NCBI GenBank assembly: GCA_903889445.1
Contig: CAISXF010000007.1
Coordinates: 1-41,488 of the forward strand
Origin: an uncultured Pseudomonadota bacterium
Lineage (GTDB): Bacteria > Pseudomonadota > Gammaproteobacteria > Methylococcales > Methylomonadaceae
Length of the DNA: 41,488 bases
Direction of reading: 5' to 3'
A program made the position numbers and the translations under genes. Below the pieces are notes generated by a model. The model did no database searches and was not told the origin of the DNA. It was given only the letters and a program-made list of their open reading frames with translations. This document shows, piece after piece, positions 7,116 to 14,952 of the stretch. Position 1 is the stretch's first letter; every line of letters starts with the position of its first letter.

Positions 7116-7643
7116 TTAAAACCCATCTGCAAAATACTCATTACGCAACGCGCCAAATATATCGATAATGAATTGAAAAAATCGTTTTGCAGCAGTGATT
7201 AAATCTTCAAAAATTGAATTACTAACTTGCTCACCACATAAAACTTTGTCTATGCGATGCCCTGCCAAAGCACCCAATGTCGAGCCGATTGCGATTGCAA
7301 TCGGTGCGAGAAATTGCCCCACAAATGGAATCAATAATGTTAATGCACCAATTGCCGCACCAATTACTGCACCTAAAATCATATTCGGATTCGTTTTCAC
7401 AAATTCCCAAATTTGCAGCAAAATCACGCGCCCGATATTGACCACTTCGCCCGCAATAATTTTGGTTTTTTCCCATAAATCTTGCATTCGCGTGACTAAT
7501 TCCAATTTCGCGCCACGATTGTTGAGCATCGTCACTATATCGACCCATTCCAAATCATGCGTGGCAGAATTTAAAACGGAAAGCTCAATCGTTGCATCGC
7601 CTTTGGTTAATGTTTGTGCTTCGGTCATTGTTTCAGTTGTCAT
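7116..7643 (-). CDS. Glycine-zipper membrane protein, unknown (175 aa)
   Basis: Soluble N-terminal ~85 residues, rich in Thr and Glu, then a long hydrophobic glycine-zipper segment (ILGAVIGAAIGALTLLIPFV and IAIAIGSTLGALAGHRID, about residues 90-133), then an amphipathic C-terminus (FFQFIIDIFGALRNEYF). Two transmembrane helices in a hairpin are likely. No signal peptide. Family not recognised. Immediately upstream of the 347-residue membrane protein and ~30 bases downstream of the first DUF2442 gene. Neither enzymatic motifs nor transporter signatures are visible. Confidence 0.6.
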   Translation of the reverse strand: MTTETMTEAQTLTKGDATIELSVLNSATHDLEWVDIVTMLNNRGAKLELVTRMQDLWEKTKIIAGEVVNIGRVILLQIWEFVKTNPNMILGAVIGAAIGALTLLIPFVGQFLAPIAIAIGSTLGALAGHRIDKVLCGEQVSNSIFEDLITAAKRFFQFIIDIFGALRNEYFADGF

Positions 7644-7673
7644 TGTTTTTCCTTATTCATAAAGTTTTATTGT

Positions 7674-7934
7674 TTAAGCGTGATTTGAATTATTTTTAAC
7701 TAATTCAAGTAAAAATTCAGGCGCGAAATCCGCCCCGTTTTGCCATGTAATTGTCTGTAACGTGTCGTCTAATCTAACGGTTGCGAATAAGTTTTTATCT
7801 TTTAGCGGCTCAAACATTTCGCCCCATAATTCAACAAATAAATCAATCTCGCCACTTTCACCATTATCAAACGATAACCACACGCGATAATCGTTGAGGT
7901 ATTTAACTTGATTAACGTGCAACATGGTTTTCAA
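7674..7934 (-). CDS. DUF2442 protein, partner of DUF4160 (pair 1)
   Basis: An 86-residue protein with the DUF2442 pattern: VKYLNDYRVWLSFDNGESG, then DLFVELWGEMFEPLKD and ITWQNGADFAPEFLLEL. DUF2442 genes regularly sit next to DUF4160 genes, and the pair is predicted, not proven, to be a type II toxin-antitoxin system. Here it overlaps its DUF4160 partner (7931-8191) by 4 bases, so translation is coupled. It is the last gene of the repeat-bounded array of gene pairs. A diverged second DUF2442 copy lies at 9380-9595. Confidence 0.8.
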   Translation of the reverse strand: MKTMLHVNQVKYLNDYRVWLSFDNGESGEIDLFVELWGEMFEPLKDKNLFATVRLDDTLQTITWQNGADFAPEFLLELVKNNSNHA

Positions 7935-8191
7935 TCCAACGGTTCAATGTTTAATAGCGGTTTTCTTTCTTTGCATCGTGTCCAATTTTCAAGCAACTCA
8001 TCTCTATGCAACGCTAACCATTCCAAAACCATCGACAATGCTCGGCGCGGGATTTTGCCTTCAATCACCACACCATTTAAACCTATCAACATTTCATGTT
8101 CGCCGTATTTGGCGTGAAAATGTGGTGGGTTATGGTCATTCCAGTACATCGTAATAATCACTCCAAAAAACCGACTAATTTCTGGCATCAT
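7931..8191 (-). CDS. DUF4160 protein (pair 1)
   Basis: An 86-residue protein with the DUF4160 signature: MMPEISRFFGVIITMYWND followed by PPHFHAKYGEHE, whose His-rich HFHAKYGEHE is the family hallmark, and a C-terminal ALSMVLEWLALHRDELLENW. The start ATGATG lies in a 29-bp sequence found four times in this array (copy A, 8186-8214), which supplies the ribosome-binding site GGGAG. The biochemical role is unknown; toxin status is only predicted from its constant pairing with DUF2442. Confidence 0.82.
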   Translation of the reverse strand: MMPEISRFFGVIITMYWNDHNPPHFHAKYGEHEMLIGLNGVVIEGKIPRRALSMVLEWLALHRDELLENWTRCKERKPLLNIEPLD

Positions 8192-8214
8192 TCATTCTCC
8201 CTTTTCAAAATCAC
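8186..8214 (-). repeat. 29-bp array repeat, copy A (start region of a DUF4160 gene)
   Basis: On the minus strand it runs from GTGATTTTGAAAAGGGAG through AATGAATGATG. It contains the stop of mazF-like gene (TGA 8211-8213), a strong Shine-Dalgarno and the start of the next gene. It shares 50 bp with copy D (8167-8216 against 9832-9881). Confidence 0.92.
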
Positions 8215-8567
8215 ATTTCAAACCCTAAAATAATTTTCATGTAGCGTTCAACTGTTGCCATTTCAAACTCAGAAAGTGAAGTCAACGGCTCGGACGTAAT
8301 ACGCTGATTATCAATGGCTCGCGGTTGGTCTAGCATCAAATCCGAAGAGTGTTTTAACGCATCACGCGGCGCAATGTTGAATCTTAACGGTTTTGCATTG
8401 GCGATAACTTGCGTTGTGAATGGAATCACAATTGAGCTGGGATGATTCACGTCGTTTAAATCGTCAGTTTGTAAAATCAGCGCAGGGCGAATTTTTCCCG
8501 CTTCTGTTCCTTTTGACGGATTGAAATTAACCAAATGCACATCACCGCGTTTAAAGCCCATCAGCAT
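8211..8567 (-). CDS. mazF: MazF/PemK-family mRNA interferase toxin
   Basis: MazF-type toxins cut mRNA at short single-stranded sites. Seen: the N-terminal GFKRGDVHLVNFNPSKGTE motif containing the conserved RGD-V and GxE region, then KIRPALILQ (conserved RP) and IVIPFTT, then a conserved LDQPRAIDNQRI near residue 80. Length (~118 aa) is standard. ATG 8567 and ATG 8561 are both possible; the second has better spacing from the upstream GAG. It overlaps the antitoxin gene (8551-8787), as expected for a coupled pair. Its TGA stop lies inside repeat copy A. Confidence 0.88.
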   Translation of the reverse strand: MLMGFKRGDVHLVNFNPSKGTEAGKIRPALILQTDDLNDVNHPSSIVIPFTTQVIANAKPLRFNIAPRDALKHSSDLMLDQPRAIDNQRITSEPLTSLSEFEMATVERYMKIILGFEM

Positions 8568-8787
8568 TACTCGCTTCTAACAATTGATTCATTTCTAAAC
8601 TTTGTTGCGCCACCAAACTCGAAGCGTGTTTGATTTGCTGTTGCCATTTTCTTTTTTGCAGCATTTCAGAATAATAACGCAACGAATCCGCAATCACTTC
8701 GCTGGTTGCTTTGTTATTTTCTGTTGCGATGGTGTGTAACAACTGCCCGATTTGGTTATTTGTTGTGAAAGTAATCGTTTGCATCAT
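8551..8787 (-). CDS. Ribbon-helix-helix-like antitoxin of the MazF pair
   Basis: A 78-residue basic/helical protein directly upstream of the MazF toxin, overlapping it by 17 bases. The middle (ATENNKATSEVIADSLRYY) looks like a ribbon-helix-helix DNA-binding unit rather than the AbrB fold of classic MazE; the C-terminal tail (WQQQIKHASSLVAQQSLEMN) would wrap the toxin. RHH antitoxins with MazF toxins are known in other bacteria. It starts with ATGATG in repeat copy B. The fold is inferred from pattern alone. Confidence 0.7.
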   Translation of the reverse strand: MMQTITFTTNNQIGQLLHTIATENNKATSEVIADSLRYYSEMLQKRKWQQQIKHASSLVAQQSLEMNQLLEASNADGL

Positions 8788-8810
8788 TCATTCTCCCTTT
8801 TCAAAATCAC
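8782..8810 (-). repeat. 29-bp array repeat, copy B (start region of the MazF antitoxin)
   Basis: Same 29 bases as copies A, C and D. With copy C it shares 39 bp (8772-8810 against 9345-9383), including the first 16 coding bases of the antitoxin. Here the upstream yoeB stop (8819-8821) lies just outside the repeat. Confidence 0.92.
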
Positions 8811-8818
8811 ACTCAAAT

Positions 8819-9079
8819 TCAATAGTGATAACGGCAAGCAATAATCGTCACACGCGAATTTTCAACCGCATAAACCAATCGATTAGCATCATCAATGCGA
8901 CGCGACCAATAACCCGACAAATTTTCTTTGAGTGGTTCGGGTTTGCCAATGCCTTCAAACGGATTTCTCACGACAGCATCAATCAAACCGTTTATTTTTC
9001 GCAATGTCTTTTTATCTTGTGTTTGCCAATAAACATATTGCTCCCACGCGGTCGCCGTCCATTCAATTGTTTTCAACAT
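8819..9079 (-). CDS. yoeB: YoeB-family ribosome-dependent mRNA endonuclease toxin
   Basis: An 86-residue toxin starting MLKTIEWTATAWEQYVYWQ. The family features WEQYVYWQTQDKKTLRKIN, then NPFEGIGKPEPLK and LSGYWSRRIDDANRLVY, and the terminal ACRYHY (catalytic His/Tyr region) are all present. YoeB binds the ribosome A site and cuts mRNA. A longer frame reaches 9193, but ATG 9079 matches the family start and overlaps the yefM stop by 17 bases. Confidence 0.93.
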   Translation of the reverse strand: MLKTIEWTATAWEQYVYWQTQDKKTLRKINGLIDAVVRNPFEGIGKPEPLKENLSGYWSRRIDDANRLVYAVENSRVTIIACRYHY

Positions 9080-9326
9080 CAACCAACGCTCGCTCAAAAG
9101 TTTGTCCACTTCGATGTTCCGCAATGGATTTTGCAAGCATTTCGGCATTCGCGGGGGATTTGAGCAAATAAAAGGTTTCTTGCCACGAATCAAATAATGA
9201 CTGCGACATTAACACCACGTTATCGGCATTTTCGCGGGTCACTAATAACACATCACGTTGTTTAATCACCCGATTACACGCATCGTTAAAATGCGTTTTC
9301 ACTTCATTGAATGTTGTTTGTAACAC
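9063..9326 (-). CDS. yefM: YefM-family antitoxin
   Basis: An 87-residue Phd/YefM-type antitoxin: N-terminal DNA-binding part with DVLLVTRENADNVVLMS, then FDSWQETFYLLKSPANAEML, the family signature, and an acidic C-terminus that covers YoeB. The start is GTG at 9326, preceded by AAGGAG. A short leader frame of 18 codons (9304-9360), beginning with the first codons of the MazF antitoxin, overlaps this start. YefM normally represses its own promoter; no clear operator was identified. Confidence 0.92.
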   Translation of the reverse strand: MLQTTFNEVKTHFNDACNRVIKQRDVLLVTRENADNVVLMSQSLFDSWQETFYLLKSPANAEMLAKSIAEHRSGQTFERALVDVENN

Positions 9327-9354
9327 TAAACAACTCCTTGCTGTTAATCGTTTG

Positions 9355-9383
9355 CATCATTCATTCTCCCTTTTCAAAATCAC
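9355..9383 (-). repeat. 29-bp array repeat, copy C (upstream of yefM)
   Basis: Identical core to copies A, B and D. Contains the stop of DUF2442 copy 2 (TGA 9380-9382). Its ATGATG does not start yefM; it opens an 18-codon frame MMQTINSKELFSVTNNIQ that ends at 9304 and looks like a left-over antitoxin start. Confidence 0.92.
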
Positions 9384-9595
9384 CCCGCTTTGTACAACGT
9401 CTTCGGTTCTATATCAACCGCGCCATCTTTGAATTCTAAACAACCCCATTCGTTATCTATTCGCGCCGTGTTTAAAAATTCGAGGCTGACATAATTACCA
9501 ATCAACGTCTGCAAATCGGTTTCTTTTGTTTCGCCATTCTCAAACGTTAATGCAAACCGATAACCTTCTTTTTGTTTGAAATTTACCAGTTTCAC
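9380..9595 (-). CDS. DUF2442 protein (pair 2)
   Basis: A 71-residue member of DUF2442 with the core FKQKEGYRFALTFENGETKE and a TDLQTLIG segment in place of the longer DxxxE loop of copy 1; shorter C-terminus. Lies 3 bases downstream of its DUF4160 partner (9599-9856). Diverged from the copy at 7674-7934, so this is not a recent tandem duplication of the whole pair. The stop codon is inside repeat copy C. Role unknown beyond the predicted toxin-antitoxin association. Confidence 0.75.
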   Translation of the reverse strand: MKLVNFKQKEGYRFALTFENGETKETDLQTLIGNYVSLEFLNTARIDNEWGCLEFKDGAVDIEPKTLYKAG

Positions 9596-9598
9596 GAT

Positions 9599-9856
9599 TC
9601 ATTCCAATGGTTCAATTTTATGAAAATTTTGCGTATTCCACATTTCGATTAACTCATCTTGGTGATTTTCAGCCCATTCGCGTACTAATTGCCGACACTT
9701 CTTTGGCAAACTACCGTCGATAATGTTCAAGTTCAACAATTCCATCACTGCTTCATGCTCACCATATTTGACGTGAATATGTTGTGGCGGATGTTCTTTA
9801 TCAATCAAATACATTCGGATGATAATTCCGTAAAACCGACTAATTTCTGGCATCAT
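9599..9856 (-). CDS. DUF4160 protein (pair 2)
   Basis: An 85-residue DUF4160 protein: MMPEISRFYGIIIRMYLID, PPQHIHVKYGEHEAVMEL, and REWAENHQDELIEMWN. Its first ~9 codons are nearly the same at DNA level as those of the pair-1 copy (shared 50 bp with 8167-8216), while the rest has diverged, which points to recombination at the shared start region. Translation starts in repeat copy D. Confidence 0.82.
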   Translation of the reverse strand: MMPEISRFYGIIIRMYLIDKEHPPQHIHVKYGEHEAVMELLNLNIIDGSLPKKCRQLVREWAENHQDELIEMWNTQNFHKIEPLE

Positions 9857-9879
9857 TCATTCTCCCTTTTCAAAATCAC
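9851..9879 (-). repeat. 29-bp array repeat, copy D (start region of DUF4160 pair 2)
   Basis: Fourth copy. It contains the stop of the zinc-ribbon gene (TGA 9876-9878), the GGGAG ribosome site and the ATGATG of the next gene. It is the upstream (5') boundary of the array. Confidence 0.92.
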
Positions 9880-10082
9880 ATCTTGAGATATTTACCCTTG
9901 CCGCATTGATAACATTTATGACCTACCACGGCGGCTTGTGCTTTACCCGAAGGACTATATTGCGTGCCGCACGCGCCTTTTCCCGCATTTGAAAAAGTGG
10001 CATCACAGCGAATCTCACCACAAAAATCACATTTAAAAACTCTCAAAACCGCTTGCTGGCACGTTGGGCATTTGATTGACAT
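9876..10082 (-). CDS. Small zinc-ribbon protein, unknown (68 aa)
   Basis: Starts MSIKCPTCQQ at 10082, with GGGG seven bases upstream; the frame is open to 10139 but the upstream residues look non-coding. Cysteine pairs CPTC, CDFC and CYQC plus single Cys residues (IRC, GACG) suggest two zinc-binding knuckles. Such small proteins often bind nucleic acid or protein partners, but no specific family is recognised. It lies 3' of the DUF1566 gene and just 5' of the toxin-antitoxin array. Its stop is provided by repeat copy D. Confidence 0.65.
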   Translation of the reverse strand: MSIKCPTCQQAVLRVFKCDFCGEIRCDATFSNAGKGACGTQYSPSGKAQAAVVGHKCYQCGKGKYLKM

Positions 10083-10110
10083 AATTTTCCCCATTTCAAA
10101 TTTTGTTAAA

Positions 10111-11652
10111 TTAACTACGGCAAACAAGCCGCACAGCAAAACATTTTGCCTTATGATTAAGTTCAGCTTTTCCGTTGCTGAAGTTTAAGTACCTGCCATC
10201 ATTATCTTCAGTAAGAGACGATGACCAAAAACGCGCATCATAGCCTGGACGCTGAGTAATAGATTCTTTAGGAAAAACTTTTTGGTCAATGAAAGGAATG
10301 TTTTCAGAAAAAAAATTTACCTGCCCCTTTTTATCTATCAATGTTTTTAACTCATCAATAGTTGGTACTTTCCAATCTGTGAAGCCATCATAACCACCAT
10401 TTTCATTGAATTTATCCGCCTCCTTAAACATTACTTCCCAGTTATATCCTTTGCTGTTTCCTTGGCAAGCTCCTTGATTCCATGTTTGCCCTAAGTCAAA
10501 TCTCAACCAAGTCAAACCAGTTAAGGTATCAGTGGCAATGCCGTCTCGAATAATAAATTTTCCAATTCTTTTTGATTCGATACTGGGAGTTGATTTTGTT
10601 GAAGGTGCAGTAGATGGTGATTTTGGTGTAACTGGATATGGAATTGAAGGTTTTTCTGTTGGAACTGGCGCAAACCATAATCCCAAAACCAACCCATGAC
10701 ACCCCAATAACTCAACGGCTAAATCACGCATCGGAATTTTGATGCTGGTGTCGATGCCTTCTTTTTCGATAAAGCCACGCAACACTTTTTTCATCGCGTC
10801 TTTTTTACTAATCGACAATTGGTCAGCGAGCAAATCAATCATATCGCTACTGGCATCGTAGTTGTCGGCGATTTTATAAAGGGATTTGTGACTGGGCGCG
10901 GAGATGTTTTCTAAAATAAATTTCTGTTCAATTCGCCCGTTTGCGTCATTTAGCGCAATCAGTTGGTCGTAGACATGAAAGCCTTTGGCTTCGATTTCGT
11001 CGATTAAGTCGTCGATAAAATCGGCTAAGGTGATTTCTTTTTCCCACTCCAAACCAGCATTGATTAACGCTTGATGTAAATACGGTAATTCTGCGAAATT
11101 CCAAGCCGTTTGTTTCTTTAAAAAAGCCTCTCGAACGATTTGTAACAGCCGTAATTTTTCGGGTTGTTTGTGATAATTCCGAGTACCGAATGTTAAAAGC
11201 CAGCCGTGAATTTCTTGAGTAACCGCCATGTCACGGTATTTTTCTTCTAAAATTTCAAAACGATCCGCGATTTTATTTGCCATTGTGGTCATCAATTCGC
11301 GGGTTTCTTTTTCTGTCACCGCGAGCGTGAGCAAATTATTTTTCACGGTAATCATCGAATGCGCCATCATCAAATCGCGTTCGTTGAGAATTTGAATATA
11401 TCGCCAACCGATACGCTGCATTTCGTACAAATTATTGATGTTCGCGGTGTTTTGCCCGTTGAAATTTGCCGCAAGTCGTTTGAAAAACGGTTGTTTCGCG
11501 CTCATTTCAAACTGGTCGGGACGCACCGACATTAAACGTGTCGCGTCCATTGCAAGTTGTTCGGTTTGCGCGGCGTGATCTTTGGCGCGTGCAAACAACG
11601 GCTCTAAAATGGGGTCGATGGTGTTGAGGTCTTTTTGGCTGTAAGCGAACAT
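10111..11652 (-). CDS. DUF1566-domain protein with long helical N-terminus (513 aa)
   Basis: Residues 1-~330 are helical with no recognised domain (segments such as RDLMMAHSMITVKNNLLTLA and TLADFIDDLIDEIEAKGFHV). A short apolar stretch (LLGCHGLVLGLWFAPVP) and a Pro/Ser/Thr linker follow (~333-360). Residues ~365-513 are a DUF1566/Lcl-type domain, related to the C-type-lectin/formylglycine-enzyme fold: DTLTGLTWLRFDLGQTWN, then GGYDGFTDWKVPTIDELKTL, FWSSSLTEDNDGRYLNF and CFAVRLVCRS. These domains usually bind ligands. ATG 11652 has AGGAAAA upstream. It is the first island gene after mnmG (18-bp gap), so it is probably transcribed with it. A second DUF1566 gene is at 32156. Confidence 0.7.
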   Translation of the reverse strand: MFAYSQKDLNTIDPILEPLFARAKDHAAQTEQLAMDATRLMSVRPDQFEMSAKQPFFKRLAANFNGQNTANINNLYEMQRIGWRYIQILNERDLMMAHSMITVKNNLLTLAVTEKETRELMTTMANKIADRFEILEEKYRDMAVTQEIHGWLLTFGTRNYHKQPEKLRLLQIVREAFLKKQTAWNFAELPYLHQALINAGLEWEKEITLADFIDDLIDEIEAKGFHVYDQLIALNDANGRIEQKFILENISAPSHKSLYKIADNYDASSDMIDLLADQLSISKKDAMKKVLRGFIEKEGIDTSIKIPMRDLAVELLGCHGLVLGLWFAPVPTEKPSIPYPVTPKSPSTAPSTKSTPSIESKRIGKFIIRDGIATDTLTGLTWLRFDLGQTWNQGACQGNSKGYNWEVMFKEADKFNENGGYDGFTDWKVPTIDELKTLIDKKGQVNFFSENIPFIDQKVFPKESITQRPGYDARFWSSSLTEDNDGRYLNFSNGKAELNHKAKCFAVRLVCRS

Positions 11653-11669
11653 AGTGATTTTCCTAAAAA

Positions 11670-13538
11670 TTAAGCGGATTTCTTTTTCAAATGAACGAGC
11701 AATAACGAAATCGCTGCTGGCGTAATACCTTGCATTCGCGAGGCTTGCCCTAACGTTTCAGGACGTTGTTTTTGCAACTTTTCACTCACTTCATTCGACA
11801 AACCAGAAACATCTTTATAATCCAAAGTCACCGACAATTTTAAATGCTCGTGCCGCAAAGATTTGTCGATTTCGGCTTGTTGGCGCGTGATATAACCTTG
11901 ATATTTCGCTTGAATTTCAACTTGTTCCGCCACGTCTTCCGCAAACAATTCATCGTCCAAAAATGTCAGCAAATTTTTAATATCGACTTCGGGACGACGC
12001 AATAATTCGGTTAAATTCGCTTCTTTGTTTAACGCTTTGCCCCAAAACGTTTCAACTTGCGTGGCATTTTCCGTTTCGATATGAATCCACTTTTGTTTTA
12101 ACGCCGTTTGTAATTTGTCGATATTTTCACGTTTTGTTTCAAACGCTTGCCACCGTTCGTCATCAACCAAATTCAACTCGCGTCCTTTTTCAGTCAAACG
12201 CAAATCGGCATTATCTTCGCGCAACAACAACCGATATTCGGCGCGACTGGTGAACATTCGATACGGTTCTTGCGTGCCGCGCGTAATCAAATCATCAATC
12301 ATCACGCCAATGTAAGCCTCGTCACGACGCGGACACCAACTTTCCTCGCCGCGTGTCAATCGTGCCGCATTCAAACCCGCAATCAAACCTTGTGCGGCGG
12401 CTTCTTCGTAACCTGTTGTGCCGTTGATTTGCCCCGCGAAAAACAGCCCGTCCAAATGTTTATTTTCGAGCGAACTTTTCAAATCACGCGGATCAAAAAA
12501 GTCATATTCAATCGCATAGCCTGGACGCATGATTTCAGCGTTTTCAAAACCGAGCATCGAACGTACAAATTCATATTGCACATCAAACGGCAAACTCGTT
12601 GAAATGCCATTCGGATAAATTTCGTGGGTATTTAAGCCTTCGGGTTCAATAAAAATTTGATGCGAATCACGGTCAGCAAAACGGACAATTTTATCTTCAA
12701 TTGATGGACAATAGCGTGGGCCAATACCTTCAATAATGCCTGAATATAGCGGCGAACGGTCTAAACCATTGCGAATAATATCGTGCGTTTTTTCATTGGT
12801 GCGCGTGATATAGCAGGGAATCTGACGCGGATGATGCTCAGGTTTTCCCAAAAACGAAAACACCGGAATAGGCGTATCGCCGTGTTGCAATTCCAAAACA
12901 GAAAAATCAATCGTTCGCGCATCAATTCGTGGCGGCGTGCCTGTTTTTAAACGGTCAATTCGCAACGGCAATTCGTGCAGCCGTTCAGATAATGTAATCG
13001 AAGCCGCGTCGCCTGCGCGTCCACCGCTGTAATTTTCCAAACCGATATGAATTTTTCCCGCTAAAAAAGTCCCAGCGGTTAAAACCACCGTTTTCGCTGA
13101 AAAATCCAAACCCATCTGTGTTTTCACGCCAACGACTTTTGTGCCTTCAACAATCAAATCGGAAACCGTTTGTTGAAATAACATCAAATTCGGCTGATTT
13201 TCCAACGCCGAGCGAATTGCTTGTTTATAAAATTGTCGGTCGGCTTGAGCGCGAGTGGCGCGAACGGCGGGTCCTTTGCTGGCGTTCAAAATCCGAAATT
13301 GAATGCCACCGACATCAATCGCTTTCGCCATGATGCCGCCGAGTGCGTCAATTTCTTTGACTAAATGCCCTTTGCCAATGCCGCCAATCGCAGGATTGCA
13401 ACTCATTTGCCCAAGCGTATCGATATTTTGGGTGAGTAATAATGTTTGTGCGCCAGTTCGCGCGGCAGCTAAAGCGGCTTCCGTTCCAGCGTGACCGCCG
13501 CCGACCACGATAACGTCAAATTCTTTTTTAAATTTCAT
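11670..13538 (-). CDS. mnmG: tRNA uridine-5-carboxymethylaminomethyl modification enzyme MnmG (GidA)
   Basis: With MnmE it installs the cmnm5 group on the wobble uridine (U34) of several tRNAs, using FAD and folate. Seen: FAD dinucleotide-binding [20 protein letters not shown] (residues ~10-29), [44 protein letters not shown], and the conserved C-terminal [20 protein letters not shown]. 622 residues, full length. It overlaps the end of gph by 11 bases. Its usual partner rsmG is displaced by an island. Confidence 0.97.
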   Translation of the reverse strand: MKFKKEFDVIVVGGGHAGTEAALAAARTGAQTLLLTQNIDTLGQMSCNPAIGGIGKGHLVKEIDALGGIMAKAIDVGGIQFRILNASKGPAVRATRAQADRQFYKQAIRSALENQPNLMLFQQTVSDLIVEGTKVVGVKTQMGLDFSAKTVVLTAGTFLAGKIHIGLENYSGGRAGDAASITLSERLHELPLRIDRLKTGTPPRIDARTIDFSVLELQHGDTPIPVFSFLGKPEHHPRQIPCYITRTNEKTHDIIRNGLDRSPLYSGIIEGIGPRYCPSIEDKIVRFADRDSHQIFIEPEGLNTHEIYPNGISTSLPFDVQYEFVRSMLGFENAEIMRPGYAIEYDFFDPRDLKSSLENKHLDGLFFAGQINGTTGYEEAAAQGLIAGLNAARLTRGEESWCPRRDEAYIGVMIDDLITRGTQEPYRMFTSRAEYRLLLREDNADLRLTEKGRELNLVDDERWQAFETKRENIDKLQTALKQKWIHIETENATQVETFWGKALNKEANLTELLRRPEVDIKNLLTFLDDELFAEDVAEQVEIQAKYQGYITRQQAEIDKSLRHEHLKLSVTLDYKDVSGLSNEVSEKLQKQRPETLGQASRMQGITPAAISLLLVHLKKKSA

Positions 13539-14199
13539 TTTTAATTAAATCTACAATTTCTAATATGGCATTCACCGTGTAGTCCGCGTTTAAATCTGCC
13601 ATTGAATGTTGTCCCGCGTAACCGTATGAAACGGCGATTGTTTTAAATCCTGCTCGTTTTCCCGCTGAAATATCGTTAATCGAATCGCCAATCATCCACG
13701 CATTTTCAGGCGCAATCGCAAACAATTTTGCGGTTTCTAAAAGTGGCAACGGATTTGGTTTCATTTCGGCAAACGTATCGCCCGACGCAATGAAATCAAA
13801 ATACGGCGCAAGTCCTGCGGTTTCCATTAACGGATTTGTGAAACGTGCGGTTTTATTGGTAATGCACGCCAATTTAAAACCGTCATTTTTCAGCGTTTGC
13901 AACGTTTCCAAAACGCCATCGTACAACCGACTGTGAACCCAATCGTGTTCGGCGTAATACGTTTTGAATAACTCAAAAGCCACTTCAAAATCGTCAGGAA
14001 TTTCGCCAACGTGCCAATTATTCAACAACGCTCGTTTCACCAACACATCCGCGCCATTGCCAATCCATTGTTGAATTGTGGCTTGCGAATGCGTTGGTTT
14101 ATCGAGCTGGGTCAACGCGAAATTGACCGCTTCCACCAAATCTGGCGCAGAATCAATCAACGTTCCATCTAAATCAAAAACAATCAATTTCGCTGACAT
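13528..14199 (-). CDS. gph: Phosphoglycolate phosphatase (HAD superfamily)
   Basis: Hydrolyses 2-phosphoglycolate, a product of DNA repair and oxygenase side reactions. HAD motif [16 protein letters not shown] (residues ~7-21), motif II CITNKT (~111), and motif [18 protein letters not shown] are present; 223 residues is normal. The gene lies 4 bases after rpe and overlaps mnmG, so rpe-gph-mnmG probably form one transcript. The rpe-gph pairing is common in gammaproteobacteria and supports Gph over other HAD enzymes. Confidence 0.88.
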   Translation of the reverse strand: MSAKLIVFDLDGTLIDSAPDLVEAVNFALTQLDKPTHSQATIQQWIGNGADVLVKRALLNNWHVGEIPDDFEVAFELFKTYYAEHDWVHSRLYDGVLETLQTLKNDGFKLACITNKTARFTNPLMETAGLAPYFDFIASGDTFAEMKPNPLPLLETAKLFAIAPENAWMIGDSINDISAGKRAGFKTIAVSYGYAGQHSMADLNADYTVNAILEIVDLIKNEI

Positions 14200-14202
14200 T
14201 TT

Positions 14203-14874
14203 TTAAACCGCTTTCGCTAATTCAACACGCATTTCGTCGATGACTTTTTTGTAATCAGGTTGGCTAAAAATTGCCGAACCTGCCACAAATGTATCCGCGC
14301 CAGCCGCTTTGATTTCGCGAATGTTGTCCACTTTCACACCGCCGTCGATTTCTAAACGAATGTTGCGACCGCTTTCGTCGATGCGTTTTCTGACTTCGCG
14401 TAATTTCGTCAACGCAGACGGAATGAACGATTGACCGCCAAAACCTGGATTTACCGACATCAATAAAATAATGTCGATTTTATCCATGACGTAATCCAAA
14501 TAATGTAACGGCGTGCCAGGATTGAACACCAAACCCGCTTGGCAACCGTGGTCTTTAATCAATTGCAACGTGCGGTCAATGTGTGTCGAGGCTTCGGGGT
14601 GAAACGTGATAATGCTCGCGCCCGCTTTGGCAAAATCAGGAATCAAACGGTCAACGGGTTCAACCATCAAATGCACGTCGATGGGCGCTGTCACACCGTG
14701 TTTGCGTAAGGCTTCACACACTAAAGGCCCAATCGTTAAATTCGGCACAAAGTGATTATCCATCACGTCAAAATGCACCACATCCGCGCCCGCTTTTAAA
14801 ACGTTGTCTACTTCTTCGCCCAATTTTGCAAAGTTCGCAGACAAAATAGATGGCGCAATCCAATTTTCATTCAT
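14203..14874 (-). CDS. rpe: Ribulose-phosphate 3-epimerase
   Basis: Interconverts ribulose 5-phosphate and xylulose 5-phosphate, in the pentose phosphate pathway and in regeneration of the formaldehyde acceptor of the RuMP cycle. The TIM-barrel signatures are present: [34 protein letters not shown] (metal His and Asp), [26 protein letters not shown] and [12 protein letters not shown]. Length 223 is standard. First gene of the rpe-gph-mnmG run. Confidence 0.96.
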   Translation of the reverse strand: MNENWIAPSILSANFAKLGEEVDNVLKAGADVVHFDVMDNHFVPNLTIGPLVCEALRKHGVTAPIDVHLMVEPVDRLIPDFAKAGASIITFHPEASTHIDRTLQLIKDHGCQAGLVFNPGTPLHYLDYVMDKIDIILLMSVNPGFGGQSFIPSALTKLREVRKRIDESGRNIRLEIDGGVKVDNIREIKAAGADTFVAGSAIFSQPDYKKVIDEMRVELAKAV

Positions 14875-14952
14875 AGGTAAATCCTCTTGGTTAAGTTTAA
14901 AAAGTTTAAAAATTATTTTTAGTTTGTTGTTCGCTACGACCTTTGGAAATCA

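Noticed and set aside
9063..9193. Longer yoeB starting at 9193
   Set aside because: The added 38 residues are the shadow of yefM in another frame; ATG 9079 gives the family start and normal overlap.
8186..9879. Four regularly placed 29-bp repeats as a CRISPR array
   Set aside because: The spacing is several hundred bases and holds genes; the repeat includes ribosome sites and start codons; no cas genes.
10111..10560. Variable region of a diversity-generating retroelement in the DUF1566 domain
   Set aside because: No reverse transcriptase, no template repeat and no stretch shared with the second DUF1566 gene long enough to serve as template.
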